Source: Trochalopteron elliotii
Taxonomy: Eukaryota > Chordata > Aves > Passeriformes > Leiothrichidae
Direction: 5' to 3'
Length of the DNA: 64,000 nucleotides
Assembly: GCA_024734555.1 (NCBI GenBank)
Contig: JANPWX010000010.1
Span: forward strand, 1,989,010-2,053,009
Translations under genes and position numbers: made by a program
Notes under the pieces: generated by a model
Databases searched by the model: none
Seen by the model: only the letters and a program-made list of their open reading frames with translations
What the model was told of the DNA's origin: nothing
Part shown: positions 50,229 to 63,384 of the stretch, one piece after another
Numbering within the stretch: the stretch's first letter is position 1
Layout of the letters: every line of letters starts with the position of its first letter

Positions 50229-52530
50229 CTGAAAAATTTTTAAAATTCAATTACTATTTAGAATGATTCTTTAATGATTTAAGTCCACAACAGATACAAA
50301 AAGGAAAAAAAAAATCCAGATTAAAATTTTAAACTGTAAGAATTCAGATCCAAATTTAACACCATAATCTTAATTTTTGCTTTATCTGGCACCAGCTGCC
50401 AAACTCAATTACCTATTTTGTATTAGTTTTGTATTTCTTGATTCTTACAATTACCTGCTCTAAATTATGCAGTACTTGCAGAAAACATATGAAAATTCTA
50501 TCATAAACATCTAGTATCTACCAATCAAGGGGACAGCCAGTAGCTCTTGGAACTCAGGAAACAGTGATTCATATTATTATAAGGACATGGCAGTCACATC
50601 AATTACACAGTAAAGTTCAAGGACTTAAGATTCTTGTTTCATCAGAGAAATTAATATTGATAGTAAAGAATAAAAGTATGAGAAGCACAGTAAAATTCCC
50701 AGAGAGAAAGGACTATAATTAGGATAATATCAGCTCCAGCAGTGCTCCTGTAGCACTGATGGGTCAGCCTGATTTCGTTCACTGATTCAAGTCTTTGCTT
50801 ATGATTCCACTGCTCTGGCTAGAGGTCTGTCTCCTGTCTCAAGTCAGCATCCAACAAGCATTTCAGATTTTCCACAACTTTTTACAGTGGCAAAGACAAG
50901 ATGCATCAGCACATCTCCCCTCTAGGTTTCAACACAAGGATCCTGTCTGATACTGAGTGATTTCTTCATATTAACTCATGCAAAAGAAGTCACATTTCTG
51001 TTCTACCAGAATAAGCTCTCTCTTCTTTTAGCAAGTCAAATCCCTGCCTGACAGCAAGTTTCCCCTGCTATCCTTACTAGACATTATTAATTTGTCTTGT
51101 TAAGCCTTTTTTCAGCACCCTCACACTTTGAAAAAAGGAAATCAGTACTATAAGCAGGGGACTTCTCCCCCTGCCTCCTGTACTTTTCTGTCCTTGTCAC
51201 CTGCTGCAATGGTGCCAGCTGTTGTACTTCACCTGTTAAGAGTTTCTAAAGGGGAAGGGCACAAAGAGCTGCACTTTTGTTTACCTACAGTAACTCAACT
51301 ATGCAAAGTTTCATCTGGAAGTCATCATGCAGATCCCATGCCAGTACTAATAATGTTATGCCTCAGTTTTACTCTTTTACATTTAGGGTCTCAAGGAACA
51401 ACTCCATCTCTGCAGGCACAGGAGTAGATAGATCTTCACTCCCTTATGCAGATTGCAGGCAGTCAGGTTAAATTCAACAGGCACAGTGAACTCAGGCACT
51501 GGATCACAGAAATATGTAGTACTGGACACTATTTAGTGGTGTACCCACCTCCTGCAACTTACAAAACAAATTTTCCACATCCTATTCACCTTATTTCTAC
51601 CCAAGTTCTAATTTGTACCAATTTATACCAATGTAGCTGAAAGTAAACCGGCAACTGGCTAATTTGCCATCAATTACTGCTTCTGAAGTGATTTTTTAAT
51701 TTTATCGGGCTTTATACCTTGTACTTGAATTCTATCATCAGCACTTAAATCATTAAAACACACTAAAAAACTCAGGAGTGCCAAAACTCATTGTTTTTAA
51801 AATAAACTCTTGGCATTCTACAATTGGTGAGGTTTACAGGTACAGCCAGTATATGCTAAGTCATTAAGCAAAATTGGGGAAAAATCCAGTTAAATAAATA
51901 CTAATCTTATTGATGCAAATTCATCTTTTAGGCTGAGCTGCAATCAATTTAAAGCTTCCTAGAAAGTCTAAAGACTTTATAAAGCAGGTCATATAAGAGT
52001 GTTGTCCTCTGTACCTATGAATTCCAAATAAATGATATCTATCTTTTAACTCTGAAGAATAATGAAGAAATCTATATCTTTGCAAAAACTTCTCTAATGT
52101 GCAATATACAGTATCAAATGACTTGCAGAAAAATGAGCAACAGATTTTATTTACAGTGGTTTTCTCCCTCTGTGAGAAATACAAATTAGGTTTCAAGATT
52201 CAAATAACTACATACAGATATAGACCAGTCTCCCAATTTTGTCAAGAAAACCCCCATCAAACAAACTGATACAAAGCCAAAGCAGACTTTCACCATTGTC
52301 AAGTTACTCTGCACCTCCTACACTCTCAACTGCACTTGGATTAGTCTATTACAGATACTAATTCTTCATTTTAAGAATAAAATGATTCCCCAAAAATGGG
52401 CACAACACAGATTCATTAGAAACTGCCGTTCATTTTATGGTAACAATAAATAGTTTTTAAAAAACATAAATTTCCCAAACTTCAGCAAAGGCGTAAGGGG
52501 CACAAAGCTGCAGCAATATTGGACACCTAC

Positions 52531-52599
52531 CTTGTTTTAGCACAGCACTGCCACACTTTGTTACTGCAATCTTAGCATTATCAATGGGGCCAGGAGGAT
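52531..52599 (-). CDS. USP33: USP33 69-base exon: second DUSP domain, middle
   Basis: Encodes [20 protein letters not shown] then LKQ and a split Gly codon. PPGPIDN is the DUSP PGPI motif. Acceptor TTGCACTAG and donor AAG|GTAGGT. The exon length is a multiple of three with equal phases at both ends, so skipping it would keep the frame but remove the core of the domain. Confidence 0.96.
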
Positions 52600-53316
52600 C
52601 TAGTGCAACAGAAAAATTATTAAAATTGGGAGAGCTGAAAACAAACAGCAGGTTGGAGGTTCTATTTCCAAAGGGGAGGAAAAACAGCCCATTTGTTTAC
52701 TGCTTGTTCTTGTACTGCTTAACAGTGCATTCTAAGTTGTTAAAAGCTAATCACATTTTTAATTAGGAGTGAGTTTTCCAAAGCATTCATGATTACAGTT
52801 GTCTTCAAGCAGCATAAAACACAAATTAATCCTAATTCTTACCCTTACCAAAGTCATCCTAGAGCAGACCCTGACAAGATTGTAGAACATTTTGTCAGTT
52901 TCCATTTTAAAACTTTAGAGGCATCTGAAGTCAGCTAAACTGATATTTAGTACAGTTGTTACTGAGCCATCTGAGTTTAGATCTGATGAGGTCACCTTTC
53001 CTCCAGAAGCTGCAGCACCATCTATCAACAAAATCCATCCCCCCTTGTACTTAGATCCAACTTTCCTGCTGCTGACAGCAAACATCCTGCAAACAAGCAA
53101 CATTCTTTCCAACACTATCCCATTATCCCATTGCTGTGAATTATTTTACTATGTTCTGTATCCTGGATGTATTTGAAACCTATAAAACCTGTGTCTTAGA
53201 AGTTTAAAAGCTTTGGTGTCTTTGCAATCTGTCCTTCTGACAGTCTTCTGACAAAGCAGAAACAAACAACAATACAACACAAGATTACCTATATTTTGAA
53301 ATGGGGCACAACTTAC

Positions 53317-53419
53317 CACTGTCTTTACCCTTTACAAATCCTTCCCATTCTCTGAACCAGTGCATGCTGATGCAGTAAAATGTTGATGGAGATTCTTCTT
53401 CTTGGAATGCTCTATTAAG
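53317..53419 (-). CDS. USP33: USP33 exon: start of second DUSP domain
   Basis: This 103-base, phase-0 exon encodes [19 protein letters not shown] then [15 protein letters not shown] and the first base of an Asp codon. [16 protein letters not shown] is the opening strand and helix of the second DUSP domain. Acceptor GCTTGTAG and donor GTG|GTAAGT are clear. Confidence 0.96.
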
Positions 53420-54699
53420 CTACAAGCAAAAAAAATAAAATCTGTGTTTTTCTTCCCTTTTATTCCTTTAAACTACTGAATTCTTGGAACCACTGTAATT
53501 ATTAACACCATAACATTACAATGTAACAGAACACTTTCAAGAACCACTGACCATAAAAACAGTAAACACCTGAATACCTAAGATGAGATTCTGATGGAGT
53601 GGTAGCCTTCATATTAAAAGGTGATTTACTATTCAGTTGAGAAATTATTTATATTTCCTGAAAACAGCAACAAGTTCTTCTTAAGCACAAGTGCTTAGTT
53701 GTCAAACACTAACAGATAATTACCGTGAAGGTTGAACTTTTAAGTAGCAAAAAATGCAGAGACCTTATTTTTGTAAAATAAAATAAAGTAGTGTTCTGAA
53801 AATTTTTTTCCATTCTTTTACGGAAAGTTCTTTGTGTGATGAACTGCATCTTCATCTGTGTTTGTTTTTCCTCAAGTATTTTAAGCAGATTGCAGTACAA
53901 TTCCAAGGAAGGTACAGTGAACTAATACACTGGGACTTTTCATGATTTACGGATCTTTTTACAACATTAGGATGAAACAAGCAAAAAGTCACTTAAACCT
54001 TTAAACCATTATCTTTTTAGCTCTGTAATAATAAGCTACACTTCCCCTTTGAAGTCATAAACCTAAAGCACCAACACAACTTAAGGCTTCATATAGAGTA
54101 AGTGTTGCAATCATTCCCTAAAGCCATCTTAATAGAGGACAAAAGAATTTTCTGTGTGCTAACCAGTAACAATACTTGCACAACAGTGCACATATAATCA
54201 CTGCTTTTATTGGAAAGATACTGACTCCTAAAGCAAATGGGGTTGACTCAATGTCATTAATAATAATTACTAACCAATGGTAATCCAGAGTACTGAAAAT
54301 TTCTAAAAATTTCAAAAAGCCATGGGAAAGCTGACAATCTCCAAAGTGTGATTAAAGGACAAACAACTGAAAAGAGTCAGTTCTACTTTTCTTCCTTTCA
54401 TGAGCTGAGATAGCAGGAATGAGACTCCAATGTCTCTGCATTTATTTTCACTGAAAACTTCAAAACACATTTTTTGTTTAAGAAGTTCAAAATCATTACC
54501 ACTAGTTATTTACCTTCAGACTCAAGCACATAATTCTCTAACCCAGGGAAAATGCAGTAGCTCCTTGATATGTATTTTACTGATACATTGCAATATTAAC
54601 ATATTTACTTCACATGGAATTACTTACATTTGTTTATGTTTATAATGACTTTTTTAAAATAAGATCTAATGATTATCATTAAATTTCTCTTGGCACAGT

Positions 54700-54730
54700 A
54701 TTATTGCACTTAATAAATTATTGCACTTAA
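54700..54730. repeat. Two copies of a 14-base motif, 17-base period
   Basis: ATTATTGCACTTAA occurs at 54700-54713 and again at 54717-54730 in a USP33 intron. It is a small local duplication. Confidence 0.85.
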
Positions 54731-55053
54731 ACCTTGTAAGACTGCACAGACCACTGGCAGTGTATAAAGGACAGCTGCTCACGTGACTGTTTCCATATTA
54801 TAAAAAAAGTAATTCAAGAAACACATAAAAAATTTTCTCTAAGTACATTTTCATATATGCAGTTATCTGGGATTTCACAAGAACATTACTGCTGCCATTA
54901 GGAGAGATGGGGTGGTATATAGGGATAGAGGTATTTAATGAAGTCCATTTGTTACAGGAATCCCTTGTGCAATTCTGGTAGTAATCCCTTGGGTCTAGTC
55001 ATGAATGTCAGGTGCTGGCCAGTAGCAGAATGAATAAATGTTTTCTTTTTTAC

Positions 55054-55162
55054 CCGTATAAACATTTCCAATTCATTTTTCCTTCTTTTTTCAATTCTTT
55101 CAGACTCTATTTGGCAGGTGTGACAAACATACAGATGGTTAACAGCTGGTCCTCCTCCGTAT
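55054..55162 (-). CDS. USP33: USP33 exon: first DUSP domain, end, and basic helix
   Basis: This 109-base exon encodes [20 protein letters not shown] then [32 protein letters not shown] ends the first DUSP domain; the following charged helix joins it to the second. It ends in phase 0 at ATACGG|GTAAAA. Confidence 0.97.
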
Positions 55163-56455
55163 CTGCAGTGAAAGTGAAAAAACCCGAACAATCAGCCTTG
55201 TGGAAAATATCATGTAAAAAGATCATGCACCTGTAGATGGGGCAAATGTCAGTATGAACAGAAGGCTGACACATGCCAGTCACAGTGATCCCAAAAAGCC
55301 ATAGTTCATTTTCCTAGTAATATTCTGCTCTCCATCCTAAGACCATCTTGCAAGTTCTGACTGCCTCATGCCAGTACAAACCATCTCAAACTCAGCTGCA
55401 CCACAGACTTCAGAAGGAGTTAGTATGGTTAGAGCATGTCAGTGAGTGTTTTTATATATACACCAGGTGTGATTCTACCAAAGGCCTTCAAGAAACAGCC
55501 TATGGCAATTCCAGCCAGTTCTGTCTTAAAAATGTTTCTCCATCCCAATGCAGACTCTCATCAGCTTTGCTACCTCCCTGACCCCAGCCTCTAAACTTAT
55601 TTATTGTTTTTGTTCTTAATAGGTTATTCTTGACCCTTCCCTCATGTTTTCCTTGTGTGGAACTATCCATGGAAGTCTGCAGGGACACTGCTCCTGAGAA
55701 AGGTATTTTTGCATACAGAAAATGGATAATGGAAGAAAAATCCAGTACATACAGGAAAAAGGAAATAAATTGGAAATAGCACTGTGTTTATTTTTTACTT
55801 GTGTGGACCAAAACTTTAAAACATCAATAAAAAACTTCCCAAACTCTTACATGTATTGTTGAGGTGGCAGGAAATTAACAGCTAAAAATATTTAATGCAA
55901 GTGCAATACAGAGTGTTGAAAGCCATCAGCAAAGCTCTCCTGCAGCTTTTTGTTACTCTAGAATAAGGCATAGCTTGTAAGAATTCCTCCTCTGTAAGCA
56001 AGCACTCAAACCTGACTGACATTAAAGTGTGGGGCAGTAACACAGAACACCCAGATTTAAGTTATTTTGAAGCAGTACTGGCAGCTGAGGCTATGGATTC
56101 AAAGCCAACATAAAAGAAAAGCTGCCTCCAGCCAACAAGTGAACAGGAAGCTGATACAGAGAGCTCTTTCAAAAAACCTCTGCAAAGCATACTTTTGCTG
56201 ACCTACTTTGTGTTATTTCATACATACCATACGTGTTTATTGGTTTAATACTGAAGTACTACCCCAATAACACACTAGTCCGTGCAGTCTTCTAGTTTGC
56301 ACAAGAAAATGATATAAATTGACTGTTTATACTTCAGTCAGCTGTATGCCCAGAGGGCTGTCTCCTTCCTGAGCCACTAATTCTAAAGTCTGATGTTGCT
56401 GCTTGGCTCTCAAACTGTGTCACTGGATTTTTTCCAATTACAGTTCAAAACTTAC

Positions 56456-56537
56456 CTGCTATACAGATTATCCCATATATTTTGAGGTAGCATTACAACG
56501 AGGTCCTCTATGAAGTTAGCTTTGTGTGGAGGAACAC
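56456..56537 (-). CDS. USP33: USP33 exon: first DUSP domain, middle
   Basis: This 82-base exon encodes [19 protein letters not shown] then IWDNLYS and a split Arg codon. The [17 protein letters not shown] junction with the next exon is characteristic of the first DUSP domain. Acceptor TTCTGCAG and donor CAG|GTAAG are strong. Confidence 0.96.
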
Positions 56538-57906
56538 CTGCAGAAGGAATAAAAACAAATAAACCCCCCAAACAATAAAAAACCACTTGTGGATTTTACG
56601 GAGGGGAGGAGACTCTGTTAGAAGTCCCTAAATAAATAAAAAATAGAACCTTTTAATGAATTCAGAGAAATTCTATGGAATAAGTTTTACATAGGTACAA
56701 TCTATCACTGTATTTAGAGACAGCACTCTGATTTTACTCTTCTGTGAGGCTGAAAAGCTCATAAAAAGCAGAAGCAAACCAACTATATGAATGGCTAAAA
56801 TTAAAGGGCTAAAATCCATTTTACATAATCATTTCAAACAGCTTCTTAAGGTATACAGTCAAAATGTCAGGATGATGAAATATCTTGATTATGCACATAA
56901 ACACTAACAAACTGTCTATTCAAAATTCACTTATTTGCTGCAGACCTTTTGGAATTACTTCAAACAACATGAATACTTTCTGAGGAAGGCAGAAATGGAG
57001 GGGCTGGCAGAATTATCAGTGTTGAGTTGAAGCACATGGTAAACAACAGTGGACTATGCAGGAATTGTTTGGAACAGGGAAAATCGAGTACTTGGGTGCA
57101 CATACATCAACAGTCATCTGCTCCAGCCCTGCAGAGGGAAAGCCAAAGGGCTCACAGGTACCCTGCAGGTACACACTCATCCTGGCTACAGGGACACAAT
57201 CATCCTGTGTTAACACTTTGGTTCAGCAACAGGGGCAGTACCTCCATCTTTCAATCTAATGCAGTTGTATTTCTTATTAGAAAACTGGTACTACATAGTA
57301 ATGATTTCTTGGAATGTTAGTACTCAAATATGGGTATTTCCCCAAATGTGTTTTCCTTACTGCAGTGCTCTTATTTTTTTTAACATATAGCACAAGGTAA
57401 AATTTTTATGCTCCTATACAAAATTCACAGAATTACTACTTTATTTTCACACTACTATGCACTGGATACTCTGCAGCAGATCAATTTCTTCCAAAGCAGC
57501 TTTCAAACCTTCTCACTGCTTATAGCCTCAAGCTGAGAAAAACATTTCAATTTGCAGATGAAAGTATTAAGGATGATGACACAGTGACAGGATTTTTCCA
57601 AATGTGAATATACACATTTAAGAAGCAAGCAGATAAGAAACTGTTCCTCTTTAAGAATCAAGAAAATTCATAAACAAATTCAAATGTGCAGAGAAAAGAA
57701 AAAAAAAAGGATAACTTCACACAATATTATTTCTAGTTAGCCAGCTACTAAAATAAGAAAGAATTTACTTAGAAGTTATAATTTACCGAAGAAGTCAAAA
57801 TATGAACTTAGAATAGTCAAACTGCTTTAATTAAAACAAGTATACACCACTGTTACAGCTAGAAGTTGAAAAGTTATTTTTAAAAGATTCACAGTTACAG
57901 TCTCAC

Positions 57907-58076
57907 CTCCATGCATACAGAGAAAGTCATTATTTGAAATTGGTCCTGGTTCTGCAAATGTCTTGAATTTATTTAACCACTGCCTGGAAACATAGAACTG
58001 CAGAAGACTTGGTTCCATCATATTCAGTAGTCCTGATATCCTCCGTCTCTCTCTCTGTGCTTCTTCACTGCTCTTT
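57907..58076 (-). CDS. USP33: USP33 exon: start of first DUSP domain
   Basis: This 170-base exon encodes a charged linker ([20 protein letters not shown]) and then the start of the first DUSP domain: [20 protein letters not shown] followed by [16 protein letters not shown]. The [11 protein letters not shown] and [11 protein letters not shown] motifs are typical. DUSP domains in USP33/USP20 bind partners rather than ubiquitin. It ends at donor GAG|GTGAGA. Confidence 0.97.
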
Positions 58077-59362
58077 CTATCACAGAAAGTGAAATCATTA
58101 AACAAACACAGGTCCCTGTGTACAGTGCAGATAACTTACTTTGTGAAAAGAAAACTCTGCCTTCAAATAAATTACCTGGGCCTTGTCTGTACTTCCCAGT
58201 TTACACAGCCTAAGAAAGCAAACAGTTGGGCTGCAAGACAGAAACTGACTGTGCTGCAGAGGTGCTGCAGCACCAAGGGCTGTGCTCACCTGCCCTCTCC
58301 GCAGAGTTTGAGATAAAGCTTTGCAAGCTGCACTCCTTGGCCAGATGTTCGTTGTTTACCTTCACAAGTAGGGTTACACAGCAGTCAGTTCAGGTAATTC
58401 CCCTACTTTTCCTGTATCCTCCTACTTCTCTCACTGTAAACTGGAAGTAACTCTGCTCTCTTGTTTTAGGTGGAATAGAATCTCTCTTCTTCAAAGCAGT
58501 AGTTGTCTTTTGTGGATATATTCTTCTTTAAAGCCATATTTTATTAATGCTATTCTTTTATTAGTTATTTGAATATGTTAATCCACAATCAAAGAGAGTG
58601 CTCTTTCTTGGCAACTTCCAAATTCCCTTTAAACAGCCTACTAAGTGAGACTCCTAGGCTCAGCTTGAACAGTGGCAGGTGGGAATGCTCTCACTGAAAG
58701 TTAAAACACATCTCGGTTTTTATGCAACTCTGACACAACGTGTTTTGCAGCCAACTTTTAGCGGAAATTGGATTTTAGTACCAGAAATTTAAAATCTGAA
58801 CACTGAGTTGCCTTTATTATCTCAAATACAGAAGTTACCTAGACTGAAAATGATAATATGATTTCTCACCTTTCATTTCAATTCTCAGTAAGAGAACAGT
58901 GTATGAACAGCATTAAATTAAATGCATAATAAAATGTATAGTATAATGGATTAAATTACAACAGTCAAAAAACCTCTGTTGTTCTGCATCCTATCTGATA
59001 AAGACTTTGGACAATTCCAGTTAGAGCTCTAACAGTCAAAAACCTGTGTGAAAAACCTCCCCATGTGCAGAATTCCCTTCCTCTATTTGAAAATAAGGTG
59101 GCTTGTTCTTAATTGCTGCTTTAAGTTTTCTTACTATGCAGATTTCATTTTCATTTTAATATAAACACTTTAGCTCTCACAGAGCAAGTGTTAAGGACAT
59201 AACTGAAGGACTAAGTTTTTCTCCAGCATAGACTTTTCCTGTTGGTCAAATTCTTCCATTAAAATTCTCATGGGGCAGCTAATTCTGAAAGCTGCCCAAC
59301 TGCTTAAAAGGTTATTTACATACATGACTTAGAGGGGTATGATTGTACTTCTAATGTCTTAC

Positions 59363-59489
59363 CTGTAGAAGAGAACATAAGCTTCTGCATTTTGCACTGT
59401 GGATTCTGATACTTCTGTGACACTCTGGTCATCAAATTCATACCACAAATTATTTAAATTGTTGCGACAATAAGCTATGTAATGTCCAC
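59363..59489 (-). CDS. USP33: USP33 exon: catalytic His box
   Basis: This 127-base exon encodes [20 protein letters not shown], then [20 protein letters not shown] and Y, with a split Arg codon at the end. It holds the catalytic His (in SGHYIAY) and the acidic residue of the triad (in FDDQSV), so the His-box half of the active site is intact. YVLFY closes the USP domain. Confidence 0.97.
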
Positions 59490-60721
59490 CTAGGGTGCAG
59501 GAAGCAAGAGTTATCGAAGAGGGTCTAGACCTGCCCATTTTGCTCTGCAACACATGAAAAGGAACTAAAGTCCTAAAAAACCCTCCTCAAGTCTTAAATG
59601 GGAGAAACAGAATCATTAGCAGATACGACTTTGAAATTAACTTCTGTCAAACTCAACATCAGCTTTTTCACTGAATTTCTATTAGCTAGTGGTGAGTTGA
59701 ACATTATTTTCAGCATATTCCTGCACTCTCAAGCACCATGCTTTTTAATACAGTCCTGAGACATTCAGAGTAAGATTGTCTGAACAACTCACCCTCATCA
59801 GCTCTCACAACAAATTCTTTTCAAATCTTTGTATGTATTATAATAGAAAGTAGCACAGATATGGAACAGCTATATGATATCACAACCGTAACTGTGTTTC
59901 AAAGACTATTCATAATATGTTTTAAATTATTATTTTAAAATATATATTTAATTGCTAATAAGTAAATAATCAAATATCTGTTAAATTGATTATATGAAGC
60001 ACCACTCAGCAAGAACTAAAATAAAAAGGAAAAAAAATTCAAACAATGAATTTAAGTTTGAGTTTGAGAAGTATGAGGGGCTAACTTCTTTAAAAATCTA
60101 TGAAGTTCTGGCTTAAAACATTTATTTCTCCTATTTTCCAAATCTTAAAAATACTGAAATCACAGGCAGAAATGACCTCAACATACAGCAATAAGATGTT
60201 AATTCAGCTACTCATCACTACCCACAAACAGCAGTTACCACCTGTTTTGGGGTTAAATGGCAGTGATCATCCAAGAGAACACATTTTTAAAAAGCAACTG
60301 ACATCTTTGTGGTGCTTCGTAAACAGTTACCAAAAACTGAGGCATACAAAGCATTAACATGAATGGCAGTTCTATAGAGGAGTTTATCAACTAACTGTTC
60401 ATCTCCTGGCAACATTATTTGTACATGTATGTTATTCTCATGTTGGTCAACAGTTTTCTTACTTAATATTAGTATTCTTGGACCTGTTCACTTTTTTCCA
60501 TCTTCAATTTTATTTAGATATTCCACATAATTTCAAAAGATGTGTCAGCTCTTTCAAAGCAAGCCTTAAATCTTTTGGATCAAGGTAAAAATCACAGCAT
60601 TCATCTTCCACATTCTAATTAGCACTGCTTATCTATTCACCCTTCAGTATATAGTTACCATCCTTAAGGAAGAGTGCTGATGTACCAACTGCAAAGATGA
60701 AACAATCAAGCTCATACTCAC

Positions 60722-60902
60722 TGCTGGCAGTTCCGTGGTGGCAGATGACAGACAGCAGATCGTAAGTCACGATTTGAGCTGGACTGTCCTTCGCAAGGAA
60801 AGGCTGAAGGTCAAGGCCTTCCAAGGGAAAGGACACGTGGGTCCCAATTTTTGTGGAAAACATGAGTTCATGTCTAAATCTTTTGAGATGAATGCACAGA
60901 AT
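60722..60902 (-). CDS. USP33: USP33 exon: LKRF box to ICHHGTAS
   Basis: This 181-base, phase-0 exon encodes [19 protein letters not shown], then a conserved stretch through [18 protein letters not shown], ending [18 protein letters not shown] and [11 protein letters not shown] are standard landmarks of the USP catalytic core, just before the catalytic His. It ends with the first base of a Ser codon at donor GTGAGT; reading past it gives only intron. Confidence 0.97.
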
Positions 60903-61578
60903 CTGTAAGAAGGATCGACAGATTCAGTCAAGAACTATACATGCTATTTGATATTAAACACTTAAACTGTGTGTGCCATCTTTTCCTTTTATAATCCCAA
61001 CAAGAACAGTTTTCCCTATGACCTGAAGCATATTCACATGCTCTGTGTTTCAATCAGCTGTGGCTACTAACATTGATGCAGCACTGAAAAATGTACCTTT
61101 TCTCTTTCTCAATGCACGTATTGCACAATCTTGTAATGAGTGACATTAATTTTCTTCCTGATTACTGAAGATATCAACTCATGCTTTGAACTGTAAGACT
61201 GGATTACTTTTTAAATGTAAATTACAAATGTTACTTACAGAAAAGCTTTCCAGTCTGGCTGTGGTGGTTAATTCTATGACTTACAACATAAACAGTAGTT
61301 TATACAGTAACACAGAATAGGAATGTTGTTACTGTCTGCAGACCAACAGTAATAACATAGGAAAATCCCATTCCTGTACTTGTATGCACAAGATTCATTT
61401 TCTTACAGGGTGAACAACCACATTGCTCACATTCTTAAACAAATGCCAATATGAAGGTAGACTTTCATCACACAGCATTATAAGCACAACTTAATCCATG
61501 CAACTCATTAGTCTTACCACATTCCTAATTATGCAGAAAAGGTGCTTTAAAGTACATATCATAACAGGAAATTTTTAC

Positions 61579-61624
61579 CTCAGGAAATTTTTGCACTTTG
61601 CAGAATTTCACTCCATTTCTTAAC
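61579..61624 (-). CDS. USP33: USP33 46-base exon: LRNGVKFCKVQKFPE
   Basis: A short exon of the USP domain. Its first base completes a Lys codon; then LRNGVKFCKVQKFPE leads into the ILCIHLKRF strand of the next exon. Acceptor TCTTGCCTAG and donor GAG|GTAAAA are present. Confidence 0.95.
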
Positions 61625-62389
61625 CTAGGCAAGAGAAAAACCAAACCAAAACAACCAATAATTAATTCTGAAAAGGTTTTACTTTATCGCACTAAATCAG
61701 CAGAGGCCTAAGCTGAACATTGCATTAGAAAACCCAAAATACTTCTGGAATGTCGACTAGAAATGGAGCAGCCAAAATGGTACAAACAACGATCTGTACT
61801 GCTGAAAAACCCAAAACAGCAAGTACAATCAAGTCCCAACTAGCTAACTGGTTTGCCTTAACAAAGGGGAAAGAACTTGAAGCTTCCTGAAAGCTGATAA
61901 TCCAGCGAAACACAAAAAAGAAATGAACTAAGTTTACTTCTAAGAAATTATCTACAGCATATACAATAAGAAATAACACTCCTGTACCATAAAAAGCTTT
62001 AAGCAGTCTTCAGACCACTTCTGTTTCTTGGTTCTTCAGTACTTAAAGCCATAGTTTGTTTATTTAACACACCTCAGTGACCTACTGCATATCAGGGGAA
62101 AGTTGCCAGTATTAGACAGGGCTAAGAGCTTTTATTCTGTCAAACAAAACCAACTTACATCTAAATTGCACAGTCATGAGAAAGAACTAAGCACATGTGG
62201 TAGGGTAAGTTGGTGCTGCCTGACCCCTGCACCTTGGGAATACTGAATTTCTGACAGTCATAACACAGGGTCACATCAAAAGATGAACGTTATTGAGCCA
62301 TACTCAAGAGAAATAAATGTCTCTTGACTAACAGAAGCAGTAAAACCTCAAATTAAGATGAAGTAAAACAAAGGTAAAAGCCAGCTTAC

Positions 62390-62423
62390 TTTTTACATCT
62401 TCCACAGCTGTACATGTTATCAC
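62390..62423 (-). CDS. USP33: USP33 34-base microexon with CXXC
   Basis: A very short exon encoding DNMYSCGRCKK with split codons at both ends. It supplies the second CXXC of the zinc-binding fingers subdomain of the USP fold. Acceptor AG at 62425-62424 and donor GTAAGC at 62389 are clear, and its phases (2 then 2) fit both neighbours. It is too short to appear in an ORF scan and would be missed without homology. Confidence 0.94.
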
Positions 62424-63005
62424 CTGCGAACATCAGGGAGACAAAAACCAGCCATTATTCTCTAAATCTGAACAGTTATCCTTTAAGTGTGTACTTCTGA
62501 TAGAAAGAAATTCCAAGGGAATTTATCTTTAGGTTGCATTCAATATTTAACAGTCATAATAGTGTTGACATAGCAACTACAGGAAAGGTTCTTAGGTTTT
62601 ATGTCTTCAACTGTGAAGCAATGCAGTATATTCTGAAGAGACTATGCTATATAATTTAAAAGGGAAATAATTTACTATGTCCAAATTGAGGTTATGAGAA
62701 TGAATATTAATACAGTGGGTTTGAATTTTTATGAGCCTTCAGTTGATACAATTTCACTAAACCAAATTCAGACTGACTTGACATTTCTAAAGCAGCTTTC
62801 ATAGGCATTTATCTCAAACACTTAGTTAAATGAGAAGCTTACCTTTCTGAAATGAACGATCCCAAAAGAACAAGAATTGACTGTATAACACTTTAACAGG
62901 TGGCCTCTGCTTAACTGCATTAAGCTAAGAAGATGATTAATCATCTCATTGTGACAGGAGGAAAAACAGCACAGAAGAAACATGTTCAGGTAATTAACCT
63001 CTTAC

Positions 63006-63100
63006 CCTTGAGCTCATCTCTGGCGAAAAAGGCAGCAAGACAATCTTGTAAGGTTACAACTGGACCCCAAAACCAGCTAGGAACACATGAGACAACAAAC
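63006..63100 (-). CDS. USP33: USP33 exon: [17 protein letters not shown]...ARDELKG
   Basis: This 95-base exon continues the USP catalytic domain. It encodes [15 protein letters not shown], then [17 protein letters not shown], the conserved segment just before the second zinc pair. It starts with the last base of the preceding AG|G Arg codon and ends with the first base of a Gly codon at donor GGTAAG. Confidence 0.96.
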
Positions 63101-63211
63101 CTGAAACATCATTGACAGAAAAGAAAGAAAACCAACAAATGTTCTGCCAGAAGAGCAGAAACTAGAATTTCAAAATAGATAATTAAATCAAACAAGATAA
63201 ATATTATTTAC

Positions 63212-63384
63212 CTTTTGAAGTATTCCATAAAAAAGGCTATCCATCCTTGGGGGGCATATGCTTCTCCACATGACCCTGCCTTGACTAAAGATGTCTGATG
63301 ACTTGCAGAATGGAGTTTAGCAAGATCTTCCTTACCTGGAATAGGCAAGGAGAGATCCTGAAAGGTCTCCAGGGTTACAGACAG
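63212..63384 (-). CDS. USP33: USP33 exon: USP domain segment [17 protein letters not shown]...
   Basis: This 173-base, phase-0 exon encodes 57 codons plus two bases: [18 protein letters not shown] through [27 protein letters not shown] is the conserved strand after the first zinc-binding pair in USP33/USP20; the rest is the USP33-type insert. It follows acceptor TTCTTCCTTAG and ends at donor AAG|GTAAAT. A stronger internal donor, CAG|GTAAG, lies at 63336/63335 and would shift the frame if used. Confidence 0.96.

Noticed and set aside
54952..55191. 79-codon frame as a separate small protein
   Set aside because: Its core is the USP33 exon at 55054-55162; the ends are translated intron.
60633..60863. 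76-codon frame as a separate gene
   Set aside because: It is the USP33 exon at 60722-60902 read past its donor into the intron.
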